Below the pieces are notes generated by a model. It was not told the DNA's origin. It was given only the letters and a program-made list of their open reading frames with translations, and did not search any database. From Burkholderia sp. SRS-W-2-2016 (GTDB taxonomy: Bacteria; Pseudomonadota; Gammaproteobacteria; Burkholderiales; Burkholderiaceae): 64,000 nucleotides of DNA. The DNA lies in the NCBI RefSeq assembly GCF_001931485.1, contig NZ_MSDV01000023.1:186001-250000 (forward strand), in the 5' to 3' direction. Positions 54,609-63,666 of this stretch are shown here, one piece after another (within the stretch, counting starts at the first letter, position 1; each line of letters opens with the position of its first letter). The position numbers and the translations under genes were made by a program.

Positions 54609-55087
54609 CAGCCGTCAGCAGGTTGCAGCTTGGGCCATTCGGGCCTTCCTTTCTCGCGGTCCAAGTTCCCCGCATATATATGCCTCGACATCGCGATTCA
54701 CCGCGATGTCGAGCGCCGCATTCTCTTTTCTTCGGCTATTAAAGCCATTCATTTGCGTCGTCGATGTAGGGTTTTTGTAAGGGCCGTACGCGATTTGCCA
54801 GGGAAAAGTGTCATACACTTTTGCCGGAATGTCCTGTAGTATCGGCGGCCAGTCAGCGGTCTTATCGCTGACGGCGAGCGGTTGGCGGTTGGCTCATGGC
54901 CTTTTGCCGACCTTAAGCGGCGCTGTGTCTGTGGCCTTTCCGGAGAACCCAAATCGATACCCGCGCTTTTCTTCCCGCAGATACCGTTGGCCGCTCGGGC
55001 GAGACCGTCGAGCGCATTGCGGAAGAACTCAAGACCCGCATTCTCGAAGGACGTTTCGCGCCCGGCCAGCGCCTGATTTCGCGCGAC
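54609..55087. other. Intergenic region and uncaptured N-terminus of the GntR gene
   Basis: 54804-54822 is a perfect palindrome, AAAAGTGT-CAT-ACACTTTT. From 54953 the frame of the downstream GntR protein is open and codes the missing first helices, but with no ATG, GTG or TTG. Confidence 0.65.
54804..54822. promoter_or_regulatory. Palindromic operator-like site before the GntR gene
   Basis: Eight-base arms, three-base spacer. Located 131-149 bp before the apparent start of the GntR coding frame; size and spacing suit a GntR dimer. Confidence 0.6.
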
Positions 55088-55666
55088 GTGGTCGAAGAAC
55101 TCGGTATCAGCCGCGGTTCGCTGCGCGAAGCGTTTCGCCGCCTCGAAGCGGACGGCCTGATCGAGGTGGTGCCCAATCGCGGCGCGGTGGTCCGCAAGCT
55201 CTCGCATGCGGAAGTGCGCCACGTGTTCCAGATTCGCGAAGCACTCGAAGGGCAGGCCGCGCGACTCGCCGCACAAAACATCGGCGAGGCCGACAATCGC
55301 CGCCTTCTGACCGAAGTACTCGAAGCAGGGCGCCGCCACGAAGAGCGCCCGGTGTTTCAGCAATTCGTTATCGACAACCGCGCGTTTCATCAGGAGATCG
55401 TCAGGATCTCCGGTAATCCGCTGCTGGGCGAATTGATCGATAAATATCAGTTACCGGTTTTCATGATCCAGTTGCGCCAGAACATCGGCAGCGACCAGCT
55501 GATCCGCAATTCGCTCGCCGAGCATGAGGACATCGCGGCGGCGATTCTGGCCGGCAATGGCGATGCCGCTTATGACGCGATGAAACGCCATCTGTGGCAT
55601 TCGGCGAACCTGATTCTGTCTTTACCCGGCATGCCCCAGGAGGGTGTGCGGATGTCGGCGGCCTGA
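55088..55666 (+). CDS. GntR-family regulator, FCD type, start codon uncertain
   Basis: The first standard start is GTG 55088, giving 192 residues that begin MVEELGISRGSLREAFRRLEADG, inside the winged helix-turn-helix. The same frame extends upstream to 54953 and encodes the expected beginning (DTRAFLP, then GETVERIAEELKTRILEGRF), preceded by GGAGA at 54942; the codon at the right distance is ATC. A TAA at 54914-54916 blocks further extension. The FCD domain (FQIREALEGQAARLAAQNI, FHQEIVRISGNPLL, HLWHSANLIL) is intact. It probably controls the flanking aromatic-acid genes. Confidence 0.8.
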   Translation: MVEELGISRGSLREAFRRLEADGLIEVVPNRGAVVRKLSHAEVRHVFQIREALEGQAARLAAQNIGEADNRRLLTEVLEAGRRHEERPVFQQFVIDNRAFHQEIVRISGNPLLGELIDKYQLPVFMIQLRQNIGSDQLIRNSLAEHEDIAAAILAGNGDAAYDAMKRHLWHSANLILSLPGMPQEGVRMSAA

Positions 55667-55940
55667 GCGCGGTCCGGCTGCGTTTGCAGCACGGGCAAAC
55701 AGTGAGCGGCGATATGAGGAGTACGAATATGTCGCGACACGGCAATCGCATGCGGCACAGAGTGCGTCTGTCGCAACTCGCGCAAACGTGTGCGCCGATC
55801 CGCCGCCATTGCAATCTGAATGAAAAGAATCCGGAGGAGACACACGAACGCATTCCCGCTGCCGTAACGCAACGCGTAATCACATAACAATGACTGGCCC
55901 GGCTACTGATGCAAAGAGCGGGCCCAGCATGGAGAAGACA

Positions 55941-57155
55941 ATGAGCCTCAGATACAGACTGTTGGGATTGACCTGGCTGCTGCAGTTCGTCAACTACCTC
56001 GACCGGGTCAGCATTTCGGTCGCCGCGCCGTCGATGATGAAAACGCTGCAACTCGACGCGAGTCAGATCGGCCTGATTTTCGGCGCGTTCGCGGTCGGCT
56101 ACGCGGTGATGCAATTGCCCGGCGGGATGCTGTCGGATCGCTTCGGCGCGAAGACGATGCTGGTCGGCGCGCCGCTACTGTTCTCGATCTTTACCGGCCT
56201 GACCGGCCTCGCGTCGACGGTCGGCGTGCTGATTCTGGTGCGCTTCTGTTTCGGTCTTGCCGAAGGCTCGAGCAACGCCGCCGTCTACAAAGTGGTGTCG
56301 GACAATTTCAGCACCAAGGAGGCGGCCCGCGCGCACAGCGTATGGTTGAGCGCGCTCGCACTCGGTCCCGCGTTCGTCGCGCCGGTCGTCGTGATGCTGC
56401 TGACCGTCAGCACGTGGCGCCATGTGTTCTATTTCTTCTCGGTGCCGGGCGTGCTCGTGTCGCTGCTGATCCTGTTGCTGATTCCGGGCAGAAAAGCCGC
56501 GGCCGTGACGGAGCGGGTCGAGCGCGCGGAGCGTCGCCGGCAATGGGGCGAGATTCTGCAGAAGAAGACCACGTGGCTGCTGTTCGTCGCGTATCTGACG
56601 TTCAATATCGGCTACTGGGGTTTCGTCGGCTGGATGCCGACCTATCTGGCGATCCAGCGGCATATCGATCTGAAGACGCTGGGCTACGCGGCTTCCGTGC
56701 CGTATCTGTTCGGCTTTCTCGGTCTGATGGTGTTCGGCACGCTCGGCAGCGGCGCGCTGCATCGCCGGCGTCCGCTGCTGGTTGCGGCGGGCGGCGTCGG
56801 CGCCGCGTGCGCGCTATATCTGACCTTCACCTGCAACGATGTGATGACCTGTCTCGCCGGTTTGTCGGCTGCGGCGTTTCTGCTGTACGGAATGTTGTCG
56901 CCGTATGCGAGTCTCGTGTCGCACTTCTCGCCCGAGCAGGCGCGCGGCGGTTTCGCGGGGCTGATCAACACCGGCGGTCAGATCGGCGGGATGGCGTCGC
57001 CGCTGGTGGTCGGCTATCTGGTGAAGGCGAGCGGCTCGTTCAACGACGGCTTCCTGTTCATGATCGTCGCGATGGTGATCAGCGCGTTGAGCTTTGCGAT
57101 GCTGCAACCACATATCGCGCGCAAGTCGGCGGCATTGGTGAACGCGCAGGCCTGA
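55941..57155 (+). CDS. MFS transporter, anion:cation symporter (ACS) family
   Basis: About 404 residues, 12 helices. LQFVNYLDRVSISVAAPSM in helix 1, GGMLSDRFGAKTML in loop 2-3 and FGLAEGSSNAAVYKVVSDNF are ACS-family signatures; substrates include phthalate, sugar acids and galactonate. ATG 55941 is chosen for GGAGAAG at about 6 bases; ATG 55890 and 55929 are in frame alternatives. It follows the GntR gene and may import an aromatic or sugar acid. Confidence 0.85.
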   Translation: MSLRYRLLGLTWLLQFVNYLDRVSISVAAPSMMKTLQLDASQIGLIFGAFAVGYAVMQLPGGMLSDRFGAKTMLVGAPLLFSIFTGLTGLASTVGVLILVRFCFGLAEGSSNAAVYKVVSDNFSTKEAARAHSVWLSALALGPAFVAPVVVMLLTVSTWRHVFYFFSVPGVLVSLLILLLIPGRKAAAVTERVERAERRRQWGEILQKKTTWLLFVAYLTFNIGYWGFVGWMPTYLAIQRHIDLKTLGYAASVPYLFGFLGLMVFGTLGSGALHRRRPLLVAAGGVGAACALYLTFTCNDVMTCLAGLSAAAFLLYGMLSPYASLVSHFSPEQARGGFAGLINTGGQIGGMASPLVVGYLVKASGSFNDGFLFMIVAMVISALSFAMLQPHIARKSAALVNAQA

Positions 57156-57219
57156 GTCGCGCGAGATTGGTACGCCGGAATCGATGGCCGATTCAAAGCA
57201 CTACGAATGACCACGCCGC

Positions 57220-57260
57220 GCTGCCTGCGAATGCACGCCAGTGCAGGCGGCGCAGGCAGC
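57220..57260. terminator. Inverted repeat between convergent genes
   Basis: GCTGCCTGCG (57220-57229) pairs with CGCAGGCAGC (57251-57260); an inner TGCA pair extends it. No T run follows on either strand, so termination is tentative. Confidence 0.45.
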
Positions 57261-57275
57261 TCAGGCAGCGCACGC

Positions 57276-58301
57276 TCAGGTCAGCAGCTTGCCCCACTCG
57301 TAATCGATGCTGTCCGGTTTGAACGGCAGCACGCCCGCGCCGGGTGTGAAGGTCAATTCGCCGAAATAGACCTTGTCGTCCGGCGCGTACAGATCGACAC
57401 GCACATAGTCGAAGTCTTCGCACAGCCGCCCGGCGACCTCCAGTACCTTGTCCAGATGCGGGGGGCGCGGCGCCGGCACCGGGCTGCGCGTATAGGGGCC
57501 GATTTGAATGTCGAGGCGATTCCAGTCGACGTCGTACACGTCGCCATGCGTCGCATTGCCGAAGCGATCCGAAATCACCAGCAGATACATGGTGGGCCGC
57601 TGGCCCGGACACCCGTTGAAGCAGTGCAGCTTGAAATCCGCCGGAATCTGGCCGCGCTGGTCGAGCAGCAACTGTTCGAAGAAGATGCGCGGCTCGATGG
57701 TCCGGTAGTGGCGTTCGCGCGCGACGTAGTAGAACTCGGTCTGCAGCCACTTATCGGCAAGCGCTTTCAATTCTTCGAACGAGGTGTCCGATCTGTTTCT
57801 GACGATTTCGACAAAGGTACTGCCATGATTGGCCTTCATCACGAAAGCATCGGGCAGCGCGTCGAATACTTCGCGCGTGAACGCATCCGGCGCGCACAGA
57901 AGCGGTATTAAATGCTGCTCGCCGATCTTGTCGGCAATATATTCCCGTACCAGCAACTTATCCGTCAGCGGAATATAACGAGGATCGGGGTGCAGATTGC
58001 GTTGGAGAATCTTTTCGTTGAACGTCGTCGGATGCAGCAGATTCGGGTAACGGCCAATGCACTTGTGATGCAACAGACTCACGAATAGCGAGTCCGGCAG
58101 CAATGTCTTCGCGACTTCCTTCAGTTTCTTCGTTCGCGACGGCGTTTGAGCTGTGCCCTCATGCGCGTGCTCGGCCTGTACCGGCGGCCGCTCCGCCAGA
58201 ACGGCGGCGCCCGCATGGTCGTCGATCTGTCCGAAAACGTTGAGTTTCGGCGCGACTGCCGCATCCTCCTCGTCGAGCTCGGCGGATTTAAGGATTGTCA
58301 T
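57276..58301 (-). CDS. ATP-grasp protein of the TupA-like family
   Basis: A 341-residue protein. LHPTTFNEKILQRNL, YIPLTDKLLVREYIADKIG, DAFVMKANHGSTFVEIV and VRVDLYAPDDKVYFGELTFTPGAG (part: FGELTFTPGAG) match the TupA-like ATP-grasp proteins found in polysaccharide and teichuronopeptide gene clusters. They ligate amino acids or similar groups to polymers. ATG 58301 (MTILKSAEL) follows AAGGGAAA. It lies next to a regulator and the exopolysaccharide genes, so a role in polymer decoration is plausible. Confidence 0.82.
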   Translation of the reverse strand: MTILKSAELDEEDAAVAPKLNVFGQIDDHAGAAVLAERPPVQAEHAHEGTAQTPSRTKKLKEVAKTLLPDSLFVSLLHHKCIGRYPNLLHPTTFNEKILQRNLHPDPRYIPLTDKLLVREYIADKIGEQHLIPLLCAPDAFTREVFDALPDAFVMKANHGSTFVEIVRNRSDTSFEELKALADKWLQTEFYYVARERHYRTIEPRIFFEQLLLDQRGQIPADFKLHCFNGCPGQRPTMYLLVISDRFGNATHGDVYDVDWNRLDIQIGPYTRSPVPAPRPPHLDKVLEVAGRLCEDFDYVRVDLYAPDDKVYFGELTFTPGAGVLPFKPDSIDYEWGKLLT

Positions 58302-58390
58302 ATTGTTATTTCCCTTTGGGTGGTCGAGGCGATTCATCGCAACAAAACATTGCAACGAGTCATCGCACCCGGAAAGACAAAGGTTTGAGG

Positions 58391-59362
58391 TCAGACCGTG
58401 GCGGGGACCTGTCGCAACATCTCGGTCGCGGCGCTCCAGCTCTGTTCAGGCGTGAGCCAGCGTTCTTCGGACTCCACGTGCTGCTGCGCGCGGAATTGGG
58501 TGGGCGCCATTCCGTAGCGCTCCTTGAACAGACGGCCGAGCCGGTTACCGTCGCCCATCCCGCAGCGGCGCGCAATCTTGTCGACTGGCAGATCGGTGTT
58601 CTTCAGCATCGAGCAGACAATCTCGAAACGGGTACGCAACAGATATTCGAGCGGCGTCATGCCGAATTCGCACTTGAAGCGGCGCTGGAAATTGCGTTTG
58701 CTCATTGCGACCGACTCGGCCGCCTGCGCGACCGAAATCGCCTTGCTGTAGTTCTCCTTGATCCACCGTGCCGACTCGCGAATCTTCTCGGTGGTGGTGG
58801 TGATATTCGCATCGTCGTATTCGGTGCGGCTCTTTTCGACGTAGCCCGCCTGCAGAATACGGCCGATCTTGCGGGCGGTGTCGGTATTGATATCGCGCTC
58901 GATCTGCGCGAGCGCGAGATCGGTGGGCGTGACGCTGCTTTGCGAGCGCGCGGCATCGCCGCTGTCATCGAACAGAAATATCGGTACCGTCGATTGCAGT
59001 GGATCGTTGCAGATCACTGCAAGGTTTGCTCCTTGCTGCATGCCGAACGAAGCGATCGATCCCTGTAAAGAGATCCATGACAGGAAGCGATCGTTTGATT
59101 CCGCCACTTCGCTCACGTCGCGACAGGCGACGAAGAACGCATGGAAATCGGCGAGGCAGTAGCGTTCGAGCCCTTGTGTCCAGATCGAAATACCGGACGA
59201 ACTCGTGACGAGACCGCCGCCGTCGGACACGACGGTGAACTTATAGGGCGGCTCTTCACCGCCCGCCTTTTTGAATTCGTTGGCAAGGCGAAAGGCGTCG
59301 CCGATCGCTCCGGTACTTGCCATCGAGCAGTCTTGAAAGACGAATAGACCAATGTGCTTCAT
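58391..59362 (-). CDS. GlxA-type AraC regulator with DJ-1/PfpI-like domain
   Basis: A 323-residue protein. The N-terminal half is DJ-1/PfpI-like (KHIGLFVFQDCSMASTGAIGDAF, in part; NLAVICNDP at the elbow). The C-terminal AraC domain has SVAQAAESVAMSKRNFQRRF and VDKIARRCGMGDGNRLGRLFKERYG (part). ATG 59362 is chosen over GTG 59365. It is divergent from the exopolysaccharide genes across a 764-bp region and probably controls them or the ATP-grasp gene. Confidence 0.87.
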   Translation of the reverse strand: MKHIGLFVFQDCSMASTGAIGDAFRLANEFKKAGGEEPPYKFTVVSDGGGLVTSSSGISIWTQGLERYCLADFHAFFVACRDVSEVAESNDRFLSWISLQGSIASFGMQQGANLAVICNDPLQSTVPIFLFDDSGDAARSQSSVTPTDLALAQIERDINTDTARKIGRILQAGYVEKSRTEYDDANITTTTEKIRESARWIKENYSKAISVAQAAESVAMSKRNFQRRFKCEFGMTPLEYLLRTRFEIVCSMLKNTDLPVDKIARRCGMGDGNRLGRLFKERYGMAPTQFRAQQHVESEERWLTPEQSWSAATEMLRQVPATV

Positions 59363-60126
59363 CACGCGAGGTTCTCCAGACGGGAAAATCTACGCTTGAG
59401 ATTAGCGCATCGAAGTGTGACAGACGAGTCTGGCCGGGTCGCGTGGTGTTTTGGCGTAATCGACAGGGGCGAAGAAATTCTTACTTGCGATTTCTTTAAA
59501 TTGGTTCTAATACTTAACACACTAGGGAAGATTTTCTTTTGCCAATTTCACGCAGTGGGGTCGAAAAACGCTGCGAAAATCATGCCGAATGCGCCATCTG
59601 GCAATGGATTGCGGCCGAACGAGACGGGTTGAGCGGAATTCTTCGGAACTGAAGAGGGCGCTGGGGTTCTGGCGCGTTGTACGGGTTTCACCGTATAACT
59701 CTGTTACACCAATTGCACATCGCAACAACGCTTTCTGTCAACGTCTCGCGCCGTAAATTGCTCCACAGAATCGGCCAATAGCACCCGACTTTGCGCCCCT
59801 GCCGAAAGTCCGGCGCTTTCCCCACCTATGCTTCAGCGCAACATCCAAAGAAGAAGTGCCTCTCGCGAATGGGGCTATGGACCTGTGTGTCTACGAACTC
59901 GCGAGGAGCGCATTCGGCCACGCCGTGGTGGATAGCCATAGGTGTGCAGCCTGCCGGCGTTCGAGAGGTCCCGAACCCGGTTCCCCGACCTAACCCGACA
60001 CAGCACGTCGCTTCGCCGTGCTACCCGCCAATTCAGCTCGTTTCTGGAGCGGTGGTGCTCATGACGATGTGGCGACGTAAAGCGATCGTCGATTGCTTTG
60101 CCTATTAACCTGCAAGGATCAGACCG
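59363..60126. other. Long leader upstream of the exopolysaccharide genes
   Basis: No convincing gene. A good sigma-70 promoter lies at 59485-59513; if used, the leader is about 600 nt. The region 59540-59780 is AT-richer than its surroundings. An open frame at 59791-60108 lacks a ribosome site and recognisable sequence. Confidence 0.6.
59485..59513 (+). promoter_or_regulatory. Sigma-70-like promoter
   Basis: TTGCGA (59485-59490), exactly 17 bp, TAATAC (59508-59513), in an AT-rich stretch. It points toward the tyrosine autokinase gene. Confidence 0.55.
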
Positions 60127-62451
60127 GTGGATTACTACCCGCAAAATTCGCTCTATCCCGCTGTCGACAGCGAGCGCAGGCAACTCACAGCCAGTGGGAT
60201 GCTCACATTGATGCGCGACCACGTGTGGGAGATCGTCGTAACGACGGTCGTCGTGCTCACGCTGGCCGTCGCCTATCTGTTGATCGCCACGCCGATCTAT
60301 TCCAGCGACGTGGTCGTGCGCGTCGATCCGCCCGAACCCAATGCGCTGGGACTTGCTTTGCAGACCCAGGAAGCGCTGCCGCCGCCCGCGCCGTCTCCCG
60401 TTACGGAAGCCGCGGTGATGCAGAGCCGCGCGGTATTGCAGCCGGTCATCGATCAATTCCGCTTTGACGTGTCGGTGAAACCGCATCAGGTTCCGGTGCT
60501 CGGCGCGATCGCCGAAAAGTTCTCGACGCCGGGGCATCCGTCGGCGCCGTGGCTGGGATTGAAATCCTACGCGTGGGGTGGCGAGCGCGTACAGATCGGC
60601 TCGCTGGACGTGCCGCGCGATCTCGAAGAAGAGAAGCTCACGCTGGTGGCCGGCGAGCACGGCGCTTTCGAATTGCTCAATCCGTCCGGCGAGCTGCTAG
60701 TGAGCGGCACGGTGGGCACGCCCGTCAAACAGAATGGCGTATCGATGCTGCTGAAAGAACTCGCCGCGCGTCCCGGTACGAAGTTCGAAGTGATTCGCTG
60801 GAATGAACTGGACGCGGTCAAGAATTTTCAGAACGCGGTGAAAGTCGGCGACAAGGTCAAGGATTCGGGACTGCTGCAAATCCAGTATCGCGACAAGGAT
60901 CCGGATAAGGCCGCGGCCGTCGCCAATGCATTGGGCCAGCAATATCTGAATTCGGCGATTGCCAGCCGCCAGTTGAACGATACCCAGACTCTGCAGTTCA
61001 TCAACGGCGAATTGCCGCGACTGCTCGGCGATCTGCGTAAATCGGAAGAGGCGCTGAAGAACTACCGCTCGAATGCGCAATCGATGCAGCCGACCAACGA
61101 AGCGCAAGCGTATCTGCAAGGCGGCCTCGAGCTCGACAAGCAGATCGCGAGTCTGCAATTGCAGCGCACGCAAATGCTCGAACGCTATACCGAGCAGAGC
61201 CGCTGGGTGCAAAACATCGACCAGCAGCTGGCGCAACTGAAGGCCGCGAAAGGGAAGTTCGACACGCATTTCAGCGGCATGCCCGCCTCCGAGCGCGCGA
61301 GCGTCGATCTGCTGCGCGCGCAGAAGGTCGCCGAAACGGTTTATCTCGGCATGGTGCAGAAGGCTCAGCAATTGCAGGTGCGGCGCGCGAGCACGACCGG
61401 CGGCGCGCATATTCTCGATCAGGCGCTGACCCCGCATCGTCCGGTGATGCCGCAGCCGCTGCTGGTGCTGGGCGGCGGGCTGGTACTCGGTGTGCTGTCC
61501 GGTGTCGTGATGGTGTTCATGCGTCGCCACGTGATGATCGGCGTGACGGATCCGCGTTTTATCGAACGTCAGATGAGCGTGCCTGTATTCGGTGAAATCC
61601 TGTTCAGCCAGCAGCAGTCGCTGCTCGATCGCAACGCGACGAGTACTTTGCGCAAATCGCTGCCGGCGGCGGCCGCGCATGGCGGCCCGCCGATGCACAA
61701 GGGGCTGCACGACATCCAATTCAATGCCGGCGAGAACAACCGGATTCTGGCCGCGCGTTTCCCGCACGACAGTTCGGTCGAAGCGCTGCGCAGCGTGCGT
61801 ACCGCGATGACGCGCGATCTCGCGCGGGCGCGCAACAACATCATGATGATCATCGGGCCGACGCCTTCGGCCGGCAAGAGCTTCGTCGCCGCGAATCTGG
61901 CGATCCTGCAGGCGGAAGTCGGCTCGCGTGTCGTACTGATCGATGCCGACATGCGGCGCGGTCATCTGGCTTCGCTATTTAATGAGGCCAATCGCGGCGG
62001 TCTGTCCGAAGTGCTGTCCGAGCGGATGCCGCTGCGTAGCGCGCTGCGCGCGACCGGTATCGACGGCCTGACGTTCCTGTCGTGCGGCGTGCGCCCGGAG
62101 AACCCGGCGGCACTGCTGATGAAGCCGCGCTTCAAGGAATTGCTGGAGCGGCTGTCGACCCAGTTCGATCTGGTGATCATCGATACGCCGCCGTTCCTCG
62201 CGGTCACCGATGCGTCGATTATTGCGAGCGATGCGGGCTCGTCGCTGCTGGTGCTGCGCTCGGGCATGCAGAGCGAAGAGGAAATCGCCGACACGGTCAA
62301 GAAGGTCGATCGCGCGGAAGGCCGGATCGCGGGCGCGGTGTTCAACGGCATTCCGTTGCGCCGGAGCACCAAAAACTACGACTACGAAACCAATTACGCC
62401 AGCGACTTCGGCGAGGACGACGTCACGCACCAGGCGCCGCACGGTGCGTGA
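60127..62451 (+). CDS. Polysaccharide co-polymerase / tyrosine autokinase (Wzc/BceF-like)
   Basis: A 774-residue inner-membrane protein. A Wzz domain is flanked by helices at about 36-56 (VVTTVVVLTLAVAYLLIA) and 440-462, with a periplasmic coiled coil between. The cytoplasmic kinase has Walker A GPTPSAGKS (577-585), Walker A' VVLIDADMRRG and Walker B LVIIDTPP. The Tyr tail is short (NYDYETNY). It controls export and chain length of exopolysaccharide. GTG 60127 follows AAGGA. Confidence 0.92.
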   Translation: MDYYPQNSLYPAVDSERRQLTASGMLTLMRDHVWEIVVTTVVVLTLAVAYLLIATPIYSSDVVVRVDPPEPNALGLALQTQEALPPPAPSPVTEAAVMQSRAVLQPVIDQFRFDVSVKPHQVPVLGAIAEKFSTPGHPSAPWLGLKSYAWGGERVQIGSLDVPRDLEEEKLTLVAGEHGAFELLNPSGELLVSGTVGTPVKQNGVSMLLKELAARPGTKFEVIRWNELDAVKNFQNAVKVGDKVKDSGLLQIQYRDKDPDKAAAVANALGQQYLNSAIASRQLNDTQTLQFINGELPRLLGDLRKSEEALKNYRSNAQSMQPTNEAQAYLQGGLELDKQIASLQLQRTQMLERYTEQSRWVQNIDQQLAQLKAAKGKFDTHFSGMPASERASVDLLRAQKVAETVYLGMVQKAQQLQVRRASTTGGAHILDQALTPHRPVMPQPLLVLGGGLVLGVLSGVVMVFMRRHVMIGVTDPRFIERQMSVPVFGEILFSQQQSLLDRNATSTLRKSLPAAAAHGGPPMHKGLHDIQFNAGENNRILAARFPHDSSVEALRSVRTAMTRDLARARNNIMMIIGPTPSAGKSFVAANLAILQAEVGSRVVLIDADMRRGHLASLFNEANRGGLSEVLSERMPLRSALRATGIDGLTFLSCGVRPENPAALLMKPRFKELLERLSTQFDLVIIDTPPFLAVTDASIIASDAGSSLLVLRSGMQSEEEIADTVKKVDRAEGRIAGAVFNGIPLRRSTKNYDYETNYASDFGEDDVTHQAPHGA

Positions 62452-62493
62452 GCAGCTTGCAATTGAACATAACAAACAGGAAGGAAAGGGCAA

Positions 62494-63648
62494 TTGAGCG
62501 GCTTGCGACGGCGTAAAACGGAGAATCAGCAGATGGCCTTTGCAATCAACGGAAAGTTTACTTCGCAGTCCGTCACGGGGGTTCAGCGCGTTGCGTATGA
62601 ACTGACGCGGGCGATGCAGATGAACTCCGGCCCCGGCGACGAGCCGGAGCTGTTGGTGCCGCAGAACGCGGTGGCGCCGGGCGCGTTGCTGCAGCCGCAG
62701 CGGCGGGTGCCGGGGCTGCGCGGCACGCTGTGGGAGCAGATCACGCTGCCGCTCGCGGCGCGCGGGACCACGCTGCTCAGTCTGTGCAACACCAATCCGT
62801 TGTTCAAGCGCGGCCAGGTCGTGATGGTGCACGACATGGCCGTGTACGACGTGCCCAATGGCTTCTCGAGAGAATTCCGGCTCTGGTACCGGCTGTGCTT
62901 TTCGTTGCTGCCGCGTACCCAGCCGACGGTTCTGACCGTCTCGACGTTCTCGAAGATGCGCATCTGTCACCATCTGAAGATCGACGAATCGCGCGTGAAA
63001 GTCGTAACGCCGGGCGCCGATCATCTCGACCGGATCGTCGCGGACCCCGCGGTAATTCAGCGCCTCGAATTGAATAAGGACGCCTATTGCGTGATCGTCG
63101 GCAGTCTCGATCCGCGCAAGAACCTGCAAGGCGTGCTCGATGCGATCGAGCGGCTCGACCATCTGGCCGGCGTCAAATTCGTGATCGTCGGCGGCAAGAA
63201 CTCGCGCATTTTCAGCGGCGACGGCGCGGAACCGCCCGCTCGCTCGCGGCGCATCGTGTGGGCGGGATTCGTATCGGACGGCGAATTGAAGTCGCTCTAC
63301 GAGAATGCCGGCTGTCTCGTGTTTCCATCGCTGTACGAAGGATTCGGTTTGCCGCCGCTCGAAGCGATGTACTGCGGCTGCCCGGTGATCGCGTCGGCGC
63401 GTACGTCGATTCCGGAAGCGTGCGGGGATGCCGCGATGTATTGCGAGGCCACCTCGGCCGACGACATCGCCGCGAAAATCACCCAGATGATGAGCGACCC
63501 GGAATTGCGCCAGCGCTACCGAAGCGCCGGCCTCGCGCATGCGCGCGAGTATCGCTGGGAGCGTTCCGCGCAAAAGGTACTGGACATTCTTCACGGTCAG
63601 ACCGGCAACCGGCTGGCCAATCTGGCGCCGCGTGCGTCGGCGAGCTAG
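62494..63648 (+). CDS. Glycosyltransferase family 4
   Basis: A 384-residue GT-B glycosyltransferase. The N-terminal domain includes [14 protein letters not shown]; the C-terminal donor domain has [19 protein letters not shown] and [19 protein letters not shown] with the EGFGLPPLE motif of GT4. It adds a sugar during exopolysaccharide repeat-unit assembly. TTG 62494 follows AGGAAAGG; ATG 62533 (MAFAINGKF) is an alternative start. Confidence 0.9.
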   Translation: MSGLRRRKTENQQMAFAINGKFTSQSVTGVQRVAYELTRAMQMNSGPGDEPELLVPQNAVAPGALLQPQRRVPGLRGTLWEQITLPLAARGTTLLSLCNTNPLFKRGQVVMVHDMAVYDVPNGFSREFRLWYRLCFSLLPRTQPTVLTVSTFSKMRICHHLKIDESRVKVVTPGADHLDRIVADPAVIQRLELNKDAYCVIVGSLDPRKNLQGVLDAIERLDHLAGVKFVIVGGKNSRIFSGDGAEPPARSRRIVWAGFVSDGELKSLYENAGCLVFPSLYEGFGLPPLEAMYCGCPVIASARTSIPEACGDAAMYCEATSADDIAAKITQMMSDPELRQRYRSAGLAHAREYRWERSAQKVLDILHGQTGNRLANLAPRASAS

Positions 63649-63666
63649 CAATGGGCGGACACGAAC

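Noticed and set aside
55594-55887. 97-residue frame between the GntR and MFS genes
   Set aside because: Overlaps the GntR 3' end and lacks a ribosome site or family match.
59791-60108. 105-residue open frame in the EPS leader
   Set aside because: No ribosome site, no recognisable sequence and Cys/Pro/Trp-rich random-looking composition.
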